This document shows, one piece after another, positions 50,902 through 60,419 of a DNA stretch of 64,000 nt. The DNA lies in assembly GCF_031760065.1 (NCBI RefSeq), contig NZ_CP134500.1, forward strand, positions 4,836,001-4,900,000, written 5' to 3'. The stretch is from Streptomyces durocortorensis (GTDB taxonomy: Bacteria; Actinomycetota; Actinomycetes; Streptomycetales; Streptomycetaceae). The stretch's first letter is position 1. Every line of letters begins with the position of its first letter. The notes below the pieces were generated by a model that worked only from the letters and a program-made list of their open reading frames with translations, was not told the DNA's origin and did not search any database. A program made the translations under genes and the position numbers.

Positions 50902-52224
50902 GTGGTGACCAGCACTAAGCGCCGCATGCCCGACCGGCGCACCTATGTTCTCGACACCAGCGTCCTGCTGGCCGACCCAGGCGCGATGGCCCGCTTCGAC
51001 GAGCACGAAGTCGTGCTCCCGATCGTGGTGGTCACGGAGCTGGAGGCCAAACGGCACCATCCCGAACTCGGGTATTTCGCCCGGCAGGCCCTGCGTCTGC
51101 TGGACGACTTCCGGGTCCGGTACGGCCGACTGGACGCCCCGATCCCGCTCGGGGATCTGGGCGGGACGCTCCGTGTCGAACTCAACCACTCCGATCCCGG
51201 CGTCCTGCCCGCCGGCTACCGGTTGGGGGACAACGACTCACGGATTCTCGCGGTCGCACGCAACCTTCAGGCCGAGGGGTTCGACGTCACGGTCGTCTCC
51301 AAGGATCTGCCGCTGCGCATCAAGGCGTCCTCCGTCGGCCTCCTCGCCGAGGAGTACCGCGCGGAGCTCGCCATCACCGACTCCGGCTGGACCGGAATGG
51401 GTGAACTATCCCTTTCCGGGGAGCAGGTCGACCTGCTGTTCGGTGAGGAGAGGCTGTACGTCCCCGAGGCCGCCGACCTGCCCGTCCACACCGGCCTGGT
51501 CCTCCAGTCCGAGCGCGGCAAGGCGCTCGGCCGGGTGACGGCCGACGGCAACGTACGGCTCGTGCGGGGCGACCGGGACGCCTTCGGCATCCACGGCCGC
51601 AGCGCCGAACAGCGGATCGCCCTCGACCTGCTGCTCGACGGCGACGTCGGCATCGTCTCGCTGGGCGGCCGGGCCGGCACCGGCAAGTCGGCGCTGGCGC
51701 TCTGCGCGGGCCTGGAGGCGGTGCTGGAGCGTCGGCAGCACAAGAAGGTGATGGTCTTCCGGCCGCTGTACGCGGTGGGCGGGCAGGAGCTCGGCTATCT
51801 CCCCGGCAGCGAGGCCGAGAAGATGAGCCCCTGGGCGCAGGCCGTCTTCGACACGCTCTCGGCGGTCGCCGGGCGCGAGGTCATCGAGGAGGTGCTCGGG
51901 CGCGGGATGCTGGAGGTCCTGCCGCTCACCCATATCCGCGGCCGCTCGCTGCACGACGCGTTCGTGATCGTGGACGAGGCGCAGTCACTCGAACGGAACG
52001 TCCTGCTGACCGTGTTGTCCCGGATCGGGACGAATTCGCGTGTCGTGCTCACCCACGACGTCGCCCAGCGGGACAACCTCCGGGTCGGCCGGTACGACGG
52101 AGTCGTCGCCGTCGTCGAGAAGCTGAAGGGTCATCCGCTGTTCGCCCACGTCACGCTCACCCGGTCCGAGCGTTCACGGATCGCTGCGCTGGTGACCGAA
52201 ATGCTGGAGGAAGGCCAGATCTGA
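50902..52224 (+). CDS. phoH2: PIN-domain plus PhoH ATPase protein (PhoH2)
   Basis: 440 residues from GTG 50902; the adjacent GTG 50905 is equally possible. The N-terminal PIN RNase domain shows [33 protein letters not shown] and [13 protein letters not shown], all catalytic acids present. The PhoH ATPase has Walker [37 protein letters not shown], Walker [13 protein letters not shown] and [13 protein letters not shown]. Mycobacterial PhoH2 is an RNA helicase/RNase. A strong terminator follows. Confidence 0.94.
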   Translation: MVTSTKRRMPDRRTYVLDTSVLLADPGAMARFDEHEVVLPIVVVTELEAKRHHPELGYFARQALRLLDDFRVRYGRLDAPIPLGDLGGTLRVELNHSDPGVLPAGYRLGDNDSRILAVARNLQAEGFDVTVVSKDLPLRIKASSVGLLAEEYRAELAITDSGWTGMGELSLSGEQVDLLFGEERLYVPEAADLPVHTGLVLQSERGKALGRVTADGNVRLVRGDRDAFGIHGRSAEQRIALDLLLDGDVGIVSLGGRAGTGKSALALCAGLEAVLERRQHKKVMVFRPLYAVGGQELGYLPGSEAEKMSPWAQAVFDTLSAVAGREVIEEVLGRGMLEVLPLTHIRGRSLHDAFVIVDEAQSLERNVLLTVLSRIGTNSRVVLTHDVAQRDNLRVGRYDGVVAVVEKLKGHPLFAHVTLTRSERSRIAALVTEMLEEGQI

Positions 52225-52240
52225 CCCGCATGCCCCATTG

Positions 52241-52279
52241 ATGCCGCCCGGCAAGCCAAGCAGCTTAGCCGGGCGGCAT
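52241..52279 (+). terminator. Terminator hairpin of phoH
   Basis: Twelve-base perfect stem ATGCCGCCCGGC with its complement, 15-base loop, 16 bases after the stop. Short T content follows. Confidence 0.8.
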
Positions 52280-52613
52280 TGTGCTGCGCCGTCATTTCCA
52301 CAAAACCGGTGACCCAAACGGGGTGTGACCTTTCCCACCCAGCACAGAATTGCCTCCCGGTGGCCCTGTCCGGCAGAGTCTTGCTTCCGTCAGGCCCCGC
52401 ATACGGCACTTGGGCACCTCCAGAGGCGCCACGCACCACACAACTCAACACATGACGTCCGTATGCCGCCCGCGAGCACCACGCGGCAGCCCCTTCACGG
52501 GGGTTGCCCAACGGGCCCGTGCCTCCCGTGACCCACGCAGTAGGGAGGCCAGTGCCAGGGGCACGATTGCGCCCGCGAGGTCACCTAAGCGGGCGATGCT
52601 GGAAGGACATCAT
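52280..52613 (+). promoter_or_regulatory. Long leader of the SLT peptidoglycan hydrolase gene
   Basis: 334 bases with no gene. It holds a GCCTCCC...GGGAGGC hairpin (52521-52549), and GTGCC...GGCAC just after it. Streptomyces wall hydrolases of this kind are often under a ydaO-type c-di-AMP riboswitch. I see a loosely similar 3' end (GGTCACCTAAGCG) but not the full conserved set, so this is only a suspicion. Confidence 0.35.
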
Positions 52614-53336
52614 GTGAGCCGGATCTCGGTCCGGGGGTTCGCCGTGGCATCTGCCACTGCGGTCACCACCGTAGGCGCCGTCGTAGGCGTTGCTTCGGGC
52701 GGCGCTCCCGCCGCTGACGACAACAACTTCGAGGCGGCCGCAGCCGACACCACGCTGCTCGCAGACATCCCCGCGGGCCAGCAGGCCCAGGTGCAGACCG
52801 CTTCGCTGACGCAGCAGGCCGACGCCCAGGCATCCGCCGCCGACGCCGCTGCCAAGAAGTCGGCCGAGGAGTCGGCCCGCCTCCAGGCGGCCAAGGACGC
52901 CAAGTCCAAGAAGGCGGCGGCCGAGGAGAAGGCCGAGGCCGAGCGCCAGGCCGCGGAGAAGGCGAAGAAGGAGAAGGACGCCGCCGAGCGCGCCAGCCGG
53001 TCCTCCGTCCGCGACGCCTCCTCGTTCGCCGCGCAGGGCTCGTACAGCGTGGCCCAGGTGCAGGCGATGGCCCGTCAGATGGTGCCCGCCGATCAGTTCC
53101 AGTGCTTCAGCAACATCGTGAACCACGAGTCGACCTGGAACTACCGTGCGGTCAACCCGTCCTCCGGTGCGTACGGACTGATGCAGGCCCTGCCGGGCCA
53201 CAAGATGTCCTCCGCCGGCGCCGACTGGCAGACCAACCCGGCCACCCAGATCAAGTGGGGCCTCAGCTACATGGACAACCGTTACGGCAGCCCGTGCGGC
53301 GCCTGGTCCTTCTGGCAGGCCAACAACTGGTACTAG
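52614..53336 (+). CDS. Secreted SLT-domain lytic transglycosylase with coiled-coil
   Basis: 240 residues from GTG 52614 (GGAAGGA upstream). Signal segment FAVASATAVTTVGAVVGVASGG, then an Ala/Lys/Glu-rich coiled coil (about 75-140, AAKKSAEESARLQAAKDAKSKK...). The C-terminal SLT-like domain contains FSNIVNHESTWNYRAVNPSSGAYGLMQALPGHKM with the catalytic Glu in NHES and the GAYGLMQ motif, ending SFWQANNWY. It cleaves peptidoglycan glycan strands during growth or germination. It resembles the streptomycete Swl-type enzymes. Confidence 0.9.
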   Translation: MSRISVRGFAVASATAVTTVGAVVGVASGGAPAADDNNFEAAAADTTLLADIPAGQQAQVQTASLTQQADAQASAADAAAKKSAEESARLQAAKDAKSKKAAAEEKAEAERQAAEKAKKEKDAAERASRSSVRDASSFAAQGSYSVAQVQAMARQMVPADQFQCFSNIVNHESTWNYRAVNPSSGAYGLMQALPGHKMSSAGADWQTNPATQIKWGLSYMDNRYGSPCGAWSFWQANNWY

Positions 53337-53377
53337 AGGAGGAGCGCGCGGCCCGGTATCTCCGCGCACTCAACCTT

Positions 53378-53415
53378 GCGAGGCCCCTCACCGTCAGGAC
53401 GGTGAGGGGCCTCGC
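53378..53415. terminator. Strong bidirectional-type hairpin after the SLT gene
   Basis: An 18-base perfect inverted repeat, GCGAGGCCCCTCACCGTC and its complement, with a tiny loop. It is placed 41 bases after the stop and just before the next gene. Confidence 0.85.
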
Positions 53416-53484
53416 GCGTTGTACGGTCGCATCCTGGTGGCCCCGAGAACGCTGGGGAGCCACGATGGGGGAAGGAACGAGAGC

Positions 53485-54975
53485 ATGTCGAAACTGCCGG
53501 GCTGGCTGGGCCGCTTCGGGGCCGAACTGACCGAGCTGGGCGCGCGCCTGGAGCGACAGCGGGCGCAGGCCGCCGCTTCGGATGATCCGGAGGAGCCCGT
53601 TCCGCGCCCCGGGGCCGGGGTGGTGGCCGGGACTGTCGTGGTGGCGGGCGACCCGGCCGTCGACGTCGCGGAGAGTGAGGCGGCTTCCGGGCAGGTGCCC
53701 GCGCCGCCCTCGTACGCCCCCTCCGTGGCGGCCAAGCCCGATCCGGTCGCGGCGATCCCGTGGGGGATGCGGGTCGCGGCCGAGGCGGGCTGGCGGCTGC
53801 TCGTCCTCGCGGGGACCCTCTGGGTGCTGATGCAGGTGATCAGCGCCGTGCAGCTGGTCGTCCTCGCCTTCGCGGCCGCGCTGCTCGTCACCGCGATGCT
53901 CCAGCCGACCGTGGTCCGGCTCAAGCGGTTCGGGCTGCCGCACGGACTCGCCACCGCCGTGACCGCCGTGCTCGGCTTCGTCATCATCGGGCTGGTCGGC
54001 TGGTTCGTGGTGTGGCAGGTGATGGACAACCTGGACACGCTCTCCGACCGGGTCCGCGACGGTATCGACGAGCTGAAGCGCTGGCTGCTGGACAGCCCGT
54101 TCCATGTCACCGAGTCGCAGATCAACGACATCGCCAAGAACCTCAGCGACACCATCGGCACCAACACCGAGGAGATCACCTCCGCCGGGCTCCAGGGCGT
54201 CACGGTGATGGTGGAGTTCCTCACCGGGCTGCTGCTGGCGATGTTCTCGACGCTCTTCCTGCTCTACGACGGCAAGCGCATCTGGCAGTGGACGCTCAAG
54301 CTGGTGCCCGCCCAGGCCCGGCCCGGGGTCGCCGGGGCCGGTCCGCGCGCCTGGCGCACCCTCACCGCCTATGTGCGGGGCACAGTGCTCGTCGCCCTGA
54401 TCGACGCCGTGTTCATCGGGCTCGGGCTCTACTTCCTCAATGTGCCGCTCGCGGTGCCGCTGGCCGTGTTCATCTTCCTGTTCGCCTTCATCCCGCTGCT
54501 CGGCGCCGTGGTCTCCGGGGCACTGGCGGTGGTCGTCGCGCTGGTCACCGAGGGCGTGTTCACCGCGCTGATGGTGCTGGTGGTGGTCCTCGCGGTGCAG
54601 CAGATCGAGGGCCACATCCTCCAGCCGTTCATCCTCGGCCGCGCGGTCCGGGTGCACCCGCTCGCGGTGGTCCTCGCGGTGGCGACGGGCGGCCTGGTCG
54701 CGGGCATCGGCGGCGCGGTGGTGGCCGTACCGCTGGTCGCCGTGACCAACACGGTGGTCGGCTATCTGCGCTCGTACGCCCAGCCGGACTCCTTCGGCTC
54801 ACCGCGTGAGACCGGCGGACGCCACGGTTCCACCGCCCTGTCGATGCGCCCGGCACACGCCACGTCGGGGGCCGCCACCGGGAGTGCGGAGGTCCGGGGC
54901 GGTGAGACCCGGAGCGGTGAGGTCCAGGAGGGCCCGGCCGGACGCGCCCCCGACGACCGGCCGCCGCAGGACTAG
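53485..54975 (+). CDS. AI-2E-family (PerM-like) membrane transporter
   Basis: 496 residues from ATG 53485 (GGAAGGAA upstream). About 110 residues of cytoplasmic Pro/Ala-rich N-terminus, then eight membrane helices with the family marks AVTAVLGFVIIGLVGWFVVWQVM, LFLLYDGKRIWQW, RAWRTLTAYVRGTVLVALIDAVFIGLGLYFL and VQQIEGHILQPFILGRAVRVHPLAVVLAVATGG. The tail is low-complexity. The family name is historical; sodium or small-molecule export is more likely than AI-2 export. A terminator follows. Confidence 0.92.
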   Translation: MSKLPGWLGRFGAELTELGARLERQRAQAAASDDPEEPVPRPGAGVVAGTVVVAGDPAVDVAESEAASGQVPAPPSYAPSVAAKPDPVAAIPWGMRVAAEAGWRLLVLAGTLWVLMQVISAVQLVVLAFAAALLVTAMLQPTVVRLKRFGLPHGLATAVTAVLGFVIIGLVGWFVVWQVMDNLDTLSDRVRDGIDELKRWLLDSPFHVTESQINDIAKNLSDTIGTNTEEITSAGLQGVTVMVEFLTGLLLAMFSTLFLLYDGKRIWQWTLKLVPAQARPGVAGAGPRAWRTLTAYVRGTVLVALIDAVFIGLGLYFLNVPLAVPLAVFIFLFAFIPLLGAVVSGALAVVVALVTEGVFTALMVLVVVLAVQQIEGHILQPFILGRAVRVHPLAVVLAVATGGLVAGIGGAVVAVPLVAVTNTVVGYLRSYAQPDSFGSPRETGGRHGSTALSMRPAHATSGAATGSAEVRGGETRSGEVQEGPAGRAPDDRPPQD

Positions 54976-54996
54976 CGCTTGGACGAAGACGGAAAA

Positions 54997-55030
54997 GAGC
55001 CCCGAGGACGGTCGGTCGTCCTCGGGGCTC
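54997..55030. terminator. Terminator between convergent transporter and ahpD genes
   Basis: Fourteen-base perfect stem GAGCCCCGAGGACG with a six-base loop and flanking A and T runs, suited to both directions. Confidence 0.85.
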
Positions 55031-55059
55031 TTCCCGTACGCAGGGGTGGTGCGGTGTGA

Positions 55060-55593
55060 CTACTCGGCGAGTACGGCCTCGGCGTCGAGGGTCACACCGA
55101 CCGCCTGGATCACCGAAGCGATCTTGACGGCTTCCTGGATGGTCTCACGGTCCACGCCTGCCTTGCGCAGCACCTGCTCGTGCGAGTCCAGGCACTGGCC
55201 ACAGCCGTTGATCGCGGAGACGGCGAGCGACCACAGCTCGAAGTCGACCTTCTCCACGCCCGGGTTGCCGATGACGTTCATCCGCAGACCCGCGCGGAGC
55301 GTCCCGTACTCCGGGTCCGACAGCAGGTGCCGGGTGCGGTAGAAGACGTTGTTCATCGCCATGATCGCGGCGGCCGACTTCGCCGCGGCGTAGGCCTCGG
55401 CGGAGAGGTTGGCCTTCGCCTCGGGCTCCAGCTCGCGCAGCACCTTCGGCGAACGCGAGGCGATCGCGCAGGCCAGCACGGTGCCCCACAGCTGCTGCTG
55501 CGGGAGCTCGCTGTTGCCGATGACCGAACCGAGGTTCAGCTTCAGGTCCTTGGCGAAGTCCGGTATGGCGGACTTGAGTTCGTTGAGAGCCAT
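55060..55593 (-). CDS. ahpD: Alkyl hydroperoxidase AhpD
   Basis: 177 residues. Active site [11 protein letters not shown] with both cysteines and the relay His; the upstream Glu is in [12 protein letters not shown]. It acts as the thiol-disulfide partner that recycles AhpC in actinobacteria, linked to dihydrolipoamide. It lies 12 bases after ahpC and belongs to the same OxyR-controlled operon. Confidence 0.96.
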   Translation of the reverse strand: MALNELKSAIPDFAKDLKLNLGSVIGNSELPQQQLWGTVLACAIASRSPKVLRELEPEAKANLSAEAYAAAKSAAAIMAMNNVFYRTRHLLSDPEYGTLRAGLRMNVIGNPGVEKVDFELWSLAVSAINGCGQCLDSHEQVLRKAGVDRETIQEAVKIASVIQAVGVTLDAEAVLAE

Positions 55594-55605
55594 GTCGCTG
55601 TCAGC

Positions 55606-56160
55606 TCACTCGCCCGAGAGGAGCGCGACCGGGTCGAGGGTGTTCTCGCCCTTGGTCCAGTTGCACGGGCACAGCTCGTCGGTCTGGAGGGCGTCGAGGA
55701 CCCGCAGGACCTCCTTGGGGTTACGGCCCACGGAACCGGCGGTCACCATCGTGAACTGGATCTCGTTGTTCTGGTCGACGATGAAGACGGCGCGCTGGGC
55801 GAAGCCGTCCTCGCCCTCGATGCCGAGGTCACGCATGAGCTCGTGCTTCGAGTCGGCCAGCATCGGGAAGGGCAGGTCGGTCAGGTCCGGGTGGTCCTTG
55901 CGCCAGGCGTGGTGCACGAACTCGGAGTCACCGGAGAAGCCGAGGATCTGGGCGTCCCGGTCGGCGAACTCCTCGTTCAGCTTGCCGAAAGCGGCGATCT
56001 CGGTGGGGCACACGAAGGTGAAGTCCTTCGGCCACGCGAAGACGATCTTCCACTTGCCCTCGTAGGTCTTGTGGTTGATCTGCTCGAACTCCTTGCCGCT
56101 CTCCAGCGAAACACAAGCGGTCAGGTCGAACTCGGGGAACTTGTCACCGACAGTGAGCAC
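55606..56160 (-). CDS. ahpC: Alkyl hydroperoxide reductase AhpC (2-Cys peroxiredoxin)
   Basis: 184 residues from GTG 56160 (GGAGAG upstream), the standard start VLTVGDKFPEFDL. Peroxidatic Cys in DFTFVCPTEIAAF; C-terminal resolving pair in ELCPCNWTKG, the actinobacterial arrangement. Reduces organic and hydrogen peroxides and is re-reduced through AhpD. Divergent from oxyR by 134 bases. Confidence 0.97.
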   Translation of the reverse strand: MLTVGDKFPEFDLTACVSLESGKEFEQINHKTYEGKWKIVFAWPKDFTFVCPTEIAAFGKLNEEFADRDAQILGFSGDSEFVHHAWRKDHPDLTDLPFPMLADSKHELMRDLGIEGEDGFAQRAVFIVDQNNEIQFTMVTAGSVGRNPKEVLRVLDALQTDELCPCNWTKGENTLDPVALLSGE

Positions 56161-56294
56161 GCGCTCTCCTTGGAACGTCTGGAATTCCCGTTTTGAGGGG
56201 TCTTCCTGAGGGTTGGACGGGTTCCACCTTGGCACAGGGTGCATTGATCGCGGAAATAGCTACACTCGGTCGTGATGATCGGAGGTGCCTATCA
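56161..56294. promoter_or_regulatory. ahpC-oxyR divergent control region
   Basis: AT-richer than its surroundings near 56245-56275 (GCGGAAATAGCTACAC). Position and gene content make it the expected OxyR binding region, but I cannot resolve exact half-sites. Confidence 0.6.
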
Positions 56295-57284
56295 GTGGGC
56301 CAGGGTAAACAGGGCATACGCCCCAAGCAGTCCGGTAAGCCGACCGCCAAGCAGCCCAGCCTGTCGCAGCTGCGCGCCTTCGCGGCCGTGGCGGAGCATC
56401 TGCACTTCCGGGACGCCGCGGCAGCAATCGGGATGAGTCAGCCCGCACTCTCGGGGGCCGTGTCCACCCTGGAGGAGGCACTGGGTGTCCAGCTCATCGA
56501 GCGTACGACGCGCAAGGTGCTGCTCTCGCCCGCGGGGGAGCGGCTCGCGGTGCGGGCCGGGGCGGTGCTGGACGCCGTCGCCGCGCTGATGGAGGAGGCC
56601 GAGGCGGTCCGGGCGCCGTTCACCGGGGTCCTCCGGCTCGGCGTGATCCCGACCGTGGCCCCGTATCTCCTGCCGACCGTGCTCCGGCTGGTCCATGAGC
56701 GCTACCCGGACCTCGACCTCCAGGTCCACGAGGAGCAGACCTCCTCGCTGCTGGAGGGACTCGCGGCGGGGCGGCTCGACCTGCTCCTCCTGGCCGTGCC
56801 GCTCGGGGTGCCCGGCGTCACCGAGATCCCGCTGTTCGACGAGGACTTCGTCCTGGTCATGGAGCAGGACCACTGGCTCGGCGGCCGGGCCGACATCCCG
56901 CGCGACGCACTGCGCGAGCTGCCGCTGCTCCTCCTGGACGAGGGGCACTGCCTGCGCGACCAGGCCCTGGACATCTGCCGTGAGGCGGGCCGCACCCAGG
57001 GCGCACCGGTCACCACGACCGCCGCCGGGCTCTCCACCCTGGTCCAGCTGGTCGCGGGCGGGCTCGGAGTGACGTTGCTGCCGCGCACCGCGGTGACGGT
57101 GGAGACCGGCCGCAACGAGGCGCTGGCCACCGGGTACTTCGCGGACCCGGCGCCCACCCGGCGGGTGGCGCTGGCGATGCGGACCGGGTCGGCGCGGGGC
57201 GGTGAGTTCGAGGAGTTCGCGGCCGCGCTGCGGGGAGCGATGAAGCCGCTGCCGGTGCGGGTGGTGGCGGCCTCCGGGGAGTGA
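56295..57284 (+). CDS. oxyR: Peroxide-sensing LysR regulator OxyR
   Basis: 329 residues from GTG 56295 with GGAGGT upstream. LysR HTH: LSQLRAFAAVAEHLHFRDAAAAIGMSQPALSGAVSTLEEALGVQL. Both redox cysteines are in LLLDEGHCLRDQALDICREAG, exactly the OxyR spacing. Oxidation by hydrogen peroxide forms a disulfide and activates ahpC-ahpD. A short open frame precedes the start but overlaps the operator. Confidence 0.96.
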   Translation: MGQGKQGIRPKQSGKPTAKQPSLSQLRAFAAVAEHLHFRDAAAAIGMSQPALSGAVSTLEEALGVQLIERTTRKVLLSPAGERLAVRAGAVLDAVAALMEEAEAVRAPFTGVLRLGVIPTVAPYLLPTVLRLVHERYPDLDLQVHEEQTSSLLEGLAAGRLDLLLLAVPLGVPGVTEIPLFDEDFVLVMEQDHWLGGRADIPRDALRELPLLLLDEGHCLRDQALDICREAGRTQGAPVTTTAAGLSTLVQLVAGGLGVTLLPRTAVTVETGRNEALATGYFADPAPTRRVALAMRTGSARGGEFEEFAAALRGAMKPLPVRVVAASGE

Positions 57285-57291
57285 ACGGAAA

Positions 57292-57326
57292 CCGGTGCGG
57301 CCGGGCTCCCCCCCCCGGCCGCACCG
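57292..57326. terminator. Hairpin between convergent oxyR and permease genes
   Basis: Fourteen-base perfect stem CCGGTGCGGCCGGG with its complement and a short C-rich loop. Confidence 0.8.
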
Positions 57327-57333
57327 GCACCCC

Positions 57334-59736
57334 CTACTCCGTACGCAGACCGTCCGGCCGCATCAGCCGCCACAGCGAGGGCAGCGACAGCACCGTCACC
57401 AGCAGGATCAGCCCCGCACCGGCCCCCGTCAGCGGCAGGAACAGCCACCAGTCGGAGACGCTCTTCTCGATCATCCAGGTGAGCGTCGCGCCGAGACCGA
57501 GCCCGCCCGCGACCGCGACCACCAGGCCGAGGACCACGGGAACGGCGGTCTGCCACAGGACCGACCAGCCCAGCGTCGTACGCCGGGTGCCGAAGGCGAC
57601 CAGCACCGACAGCAGCCGCTTGCGCTCGCGCAGCTGCTCCAGCTGGGAGACCAGCATCGAGGCGGCGATCAGCAGCAGCACCACGGTCGCCCCGACCTGG
57701 AGGCCGGTCTGGATGCTGGCGTACTGCCGGTCGCGCTCCACCGAGTCGAGGGTGACGAAGTGCATGCCGGGATCGATCCGGGCGGCCGTGTTGCGTACGT
57801 ACTCGGCGACGTCCGGCACGCTCCTGTCGACCCGGATCTGGGCGGTGATCTGCGCCCCGGGCAGCTTGCCCGCGTCGACCGCGCCGGTGGTGGCCATGAT
57901 TCCCCAGTGGGGGGTGCCCATCGGGTCCTGGCGGCCCTGCACGGTCGGGGAGTCGGCGGGCAGCGTCCACCGCAGCGGCTTGCCCGTCCCGGAGCCGATC
58001 TCGACCACCTCGCCCTTGCGGGCCGTCTGGTCGACCCAGTCGGCCATGTCCTTGTCGCCCCGCGGGTGCACGACGAACGTGTCGCCGTCCTCGCAGGAGG
58101 TGATCCGGGCCAGTTCGCGCAGGGTGTCGCACGTGCCGATGGTCAGCGAGGTGGTGGGCGGGATGTCGTCGTCCGCGTAGTCACCGGGCTTGGACGCGTA
58201 CGCCTCCACCGAGCCGATCACGACCTCCACGCCCTTGGTGGCGCGGAACTGCTCGATGGCCGAGGTCGCCGCATCGCCCGTGACGTCCTCGGAGTACGCG
58301 GCGAACTGGGCCCGCGTGGGGTCCTGGCCGGTCACCCGGTTGAAGTCGGCGTTCATCGCAGCGAACATCATCTGGAGCGCGATCGCACCCGCCACCGCCA
58401 CCGTGACCCCGCTGACCGCGCGGGAGGCCGCCCCGCTGCTCAGCTGGAGCCTGCGGGTGGCGAGCTGCCAGGGCACCGGGCCGCCGCGCAGCCGGTTCAC
58501 GCACGCCTCGACCAGCCAGGGCAGCAGCAGGGCGAGCCCGACCAGCACCAGCACCGCACCGGCCGCGACCGCGAACGGCTTCACGGGCGCGTACTCGTAC
58601 GGGCTGATCCGGCCCGTCGATCCGAGCACCGCCAGACCGGCGAGCGGCATGAGCAGCCGCCACCAGAGCCGACGGCCCCGGTCCTTTCCGCGGCGTACGA
58701 CACCGAGCGGCTCGATCACCACCGAGCGCATCGCGGCCAGCGTGACCAGCACGGCGGTCAGCGGCACCGCCACCGTGATCAGCAGCGCCAGCAGCGGATC
58801 GGGCACCAGGTCGGCCGGGAACGCGCTGACGTCCCAGATCTCCACCGCGCCGACGAACTGCCGCCCCACGAGGAAGAAGGCCAGTCCGATCAGCAGCCCG
58901 AGCACCGCGCCGAACAGCGCCTCCCCGGCGGCGATGCGCCGGGTCGTCCGGATGTCCGCGCCGACCAGCCGCAGCGCGGCGAGCCTGCGGTCGCGCCGGT
59001 CGCCGCCGAACCGCACGGCGGTGGCGATGAAGATCGCGACGGGCACCAGCAGCACCACGCAGACCATGACGGTCAGCACGATCAGCAGCGGCGGGAGCGG
59101 GTCGGTCTCGCCGGGGCTCCCGTATCCGGAGATCCGTTCGCCGCCGGCGGCGGGCGTCAGGGTGTCGCTGCCCGCGTAGTAGCGGAGCTCGTTGGGCGAG
59201 CGCAGCCCGGCGTCGCCGATCGTGCCGGTGATCTCGTACGGCAGCCGCTCGCGGAGCAGTTCGCTGCCCGGGGCGGCGAGCAGCTCCTTGAGCGCGGGCG
59301 AGACGACCATCTCGTCCGCCCCGGGGAAGCGTCCGACCCCCGGCGGGAGGACGGGCTTCGAGCCGTCCGGGCGCATCAGGTATCCCGCGACGGTCCGGTC
59401 GCGGTACTCGGTGGTCGTGTTGATCCGCACCACCGACGTGTCCGACTTCGCGGCCCGCCCGTCCGGCGAACCGGAGAGCGGTGCCTCGCTGCGGGCCTGC
59501 TCGCGGGCGTTCCGTTCGTCCAGCAGATGCGGTACGGAGGAGGCGAGCAGCAGCAGCGCGACCCCGAGGCCGACGCCGACGGCGGTCAGCAGCGTACGGA
59601 TCCAGCCCTCGCGGCCACCGGCGGCGGCGAACCGGATTCCGAGGCCGAGGTCCCGGAGGGTGGCCGCGCCGCGCGAGGGCGGCTCGGGGCGGTCCCGTTC
59701 GCCGGTCGGGGTGGTACGGGAAGCGAGCAGCGTCAT
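57334..59736 (-). CDS. FtsX-like ABC transporter permease
   Basis: 800 residues with ten or so membrane helices in two FtsX halves separated by large extracytoplasmic loops. The C-terminal half ends LVAFGTRRTTLGWSVLWQTAVPVVLGLVVAVAGG, typical MacB/FtsX. The first ATG overlaps the stop of the ATPase gene (ATGA). Such transporters move peptides or lipids or transduce signals rather than import nutrients. Third gene of the padR-ATPase-permease operon. Confidence 0.93.
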   Translation of the reverse strand: MTLLASRTTPTGERDRPEPPSRGAATLRDLGLGIRFAAAGGREGWIRTLLTAVGVGLGVALLLLASSVPHLLDERNAREQARSEAPLSGSPDGRAAKSDTSVVRINTTTEYRDRTVAGYLMRPDGSKPVLPPGVGRFPGADEMVVSPALKELLAAPGSELLRERLPYEITGTIGDAGLRSPNELRYYAGSDTLTPAAGGERISGYGSPGETDPLPPLLIVLTVMVCVVLLVPVAIFIATAVRFGGDRRDRRLAALRLVGADIRTTRRIAAGEALFGAVLGLLIGLAFFLVGRQFVGAVEIWDVSAFPADLVPDPLLALLITVAVPLTAVLVTLAAMRSVVIEPLGVVRRGKDRGRRLWWRLLMPLAGLAVLGSTGRISPYEYAPVKPFAVAAGAVLVLVGLALLLPWLVEACVNRLRGGPVPWQLATRRLQLSSGAASRAVSGVTVAVAGAIALQMMFAAMNADFNRVTGQDPTRAQFAAYSEDVTGDAATSAIEQFRATKGVEVVIGSVEAYASKPGDYADDDIPPTTSLTIGTCDTLRELARITSCEDGDTFVVHPRGDKDMADWVDQTARKGEVVEIGSGTGKPLRWTLPADSPTVQGRQDPMGTPHWGIMATTGAVDAGKLPGAQITAQIRVDRSVPDVAEYVRNTAARIDPGMHFVTLDSVERDRQYASIQTGLQVGATVVLLLIAASMLVSQLEQLRERKRLLSVLVAFGTRRTTLGWSVLWQTAVPVVLGLVVAVAGGLGLGATLTWMIEKSVSDWWLFLPLTGAGAGLILLVTVLSLPSLWRLMRPDGLRTE

Positions 59737-60419
59737 CCGGCGTGCTCCAGATCGCGGGCCCGGCCGTCGCGCACGGTGACGTCACGGTCGGAGTAGGCGG
59801 CGACCCGGGCCTCATGGGTCACCAGGACGACGGCGACGTTGGCCGAACGGGCGGCCTCGGTGAGCAGCTCCATCACGCGCTCGCCGTTGAGGGAGTCCAG
59901 CGCGCCGGTCGGCTCGTCGGCGAAGATCACCTTCGGGGACGCGGCCAGCGCACGGGCCACGGCGACCCGCTGCCCCTGCCCGCCGGAGACCTCCCCGGGG
60001 CGCTTCGCGCCGAGGTCGTCGACCTCCAGGCGCTCCATCCACTCCAGGGCGGTGCGCTCGGCGGTCCTGCGCTTCACGCCGTCGAGCCGCAGCGGCAGGG
60101 CCACGTTCTCCACGCAGGTCAGCTCGGGAACGAGCTGGCCGAACTGGAACACGAAGCCGAAGTCGCTGCGCCGCAGGGCGCTGCGCTCGGCGTCCGACAT
60201 CGCGGACAGCTCGCGGCCCGCGTAGGTGACGGTGCCGGAGTCGGGCGTGATGATCCCGGCCAGGCAGTGCAGCAGGGTGGACTTGCCGGAGCCGGAAGGG
60301 CCCATCACGGCGACGACCTCCCCCGGGTGCACGGAGAACGAGGCGCCGTCCAGGGCGGGCGTCGAACCGTAGGTCTTGCGCAGGTCGTGCGCGGAGAGAA
60401 GGGAGCCTTCGGGGATCAT
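59733..60419 (-). CDS. ABC transporter ATP-binding protein (MacB/LolD type)
   Basis: 228 residues. Walker A MGPSGSGKSTLLHCLAG, Q loop FVFQFGQLVPELT, signature VSGGQGQRVAVARALAASP, Walker B KVIFADEPTGALDS, His in VLVTHEARVAA. ATG 60419 overlaps the padR stop. It pairs with the FtsX-like permease. Confidence 0.96.
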   Translation of the reverse strand: MIPEGSLLSAHDLRKTYGSTPALDGASFSVHPGEVVAVMGPSGSGKSTLLHCLAGIITPDSGTVTYAGRELSAMSDAERSALRRSDFGFVFQFGQLVPELTCVENVALPLRLDGVKRRTAERTALEWMERLEVDDLGAKRPGEVSGGQGQRVAVARALAASPKVIFADEPTGALDSLNGERVMELLTEAARSANVAVVLVTHEARVAAYSDRDVTVRDGRARDLEHAG

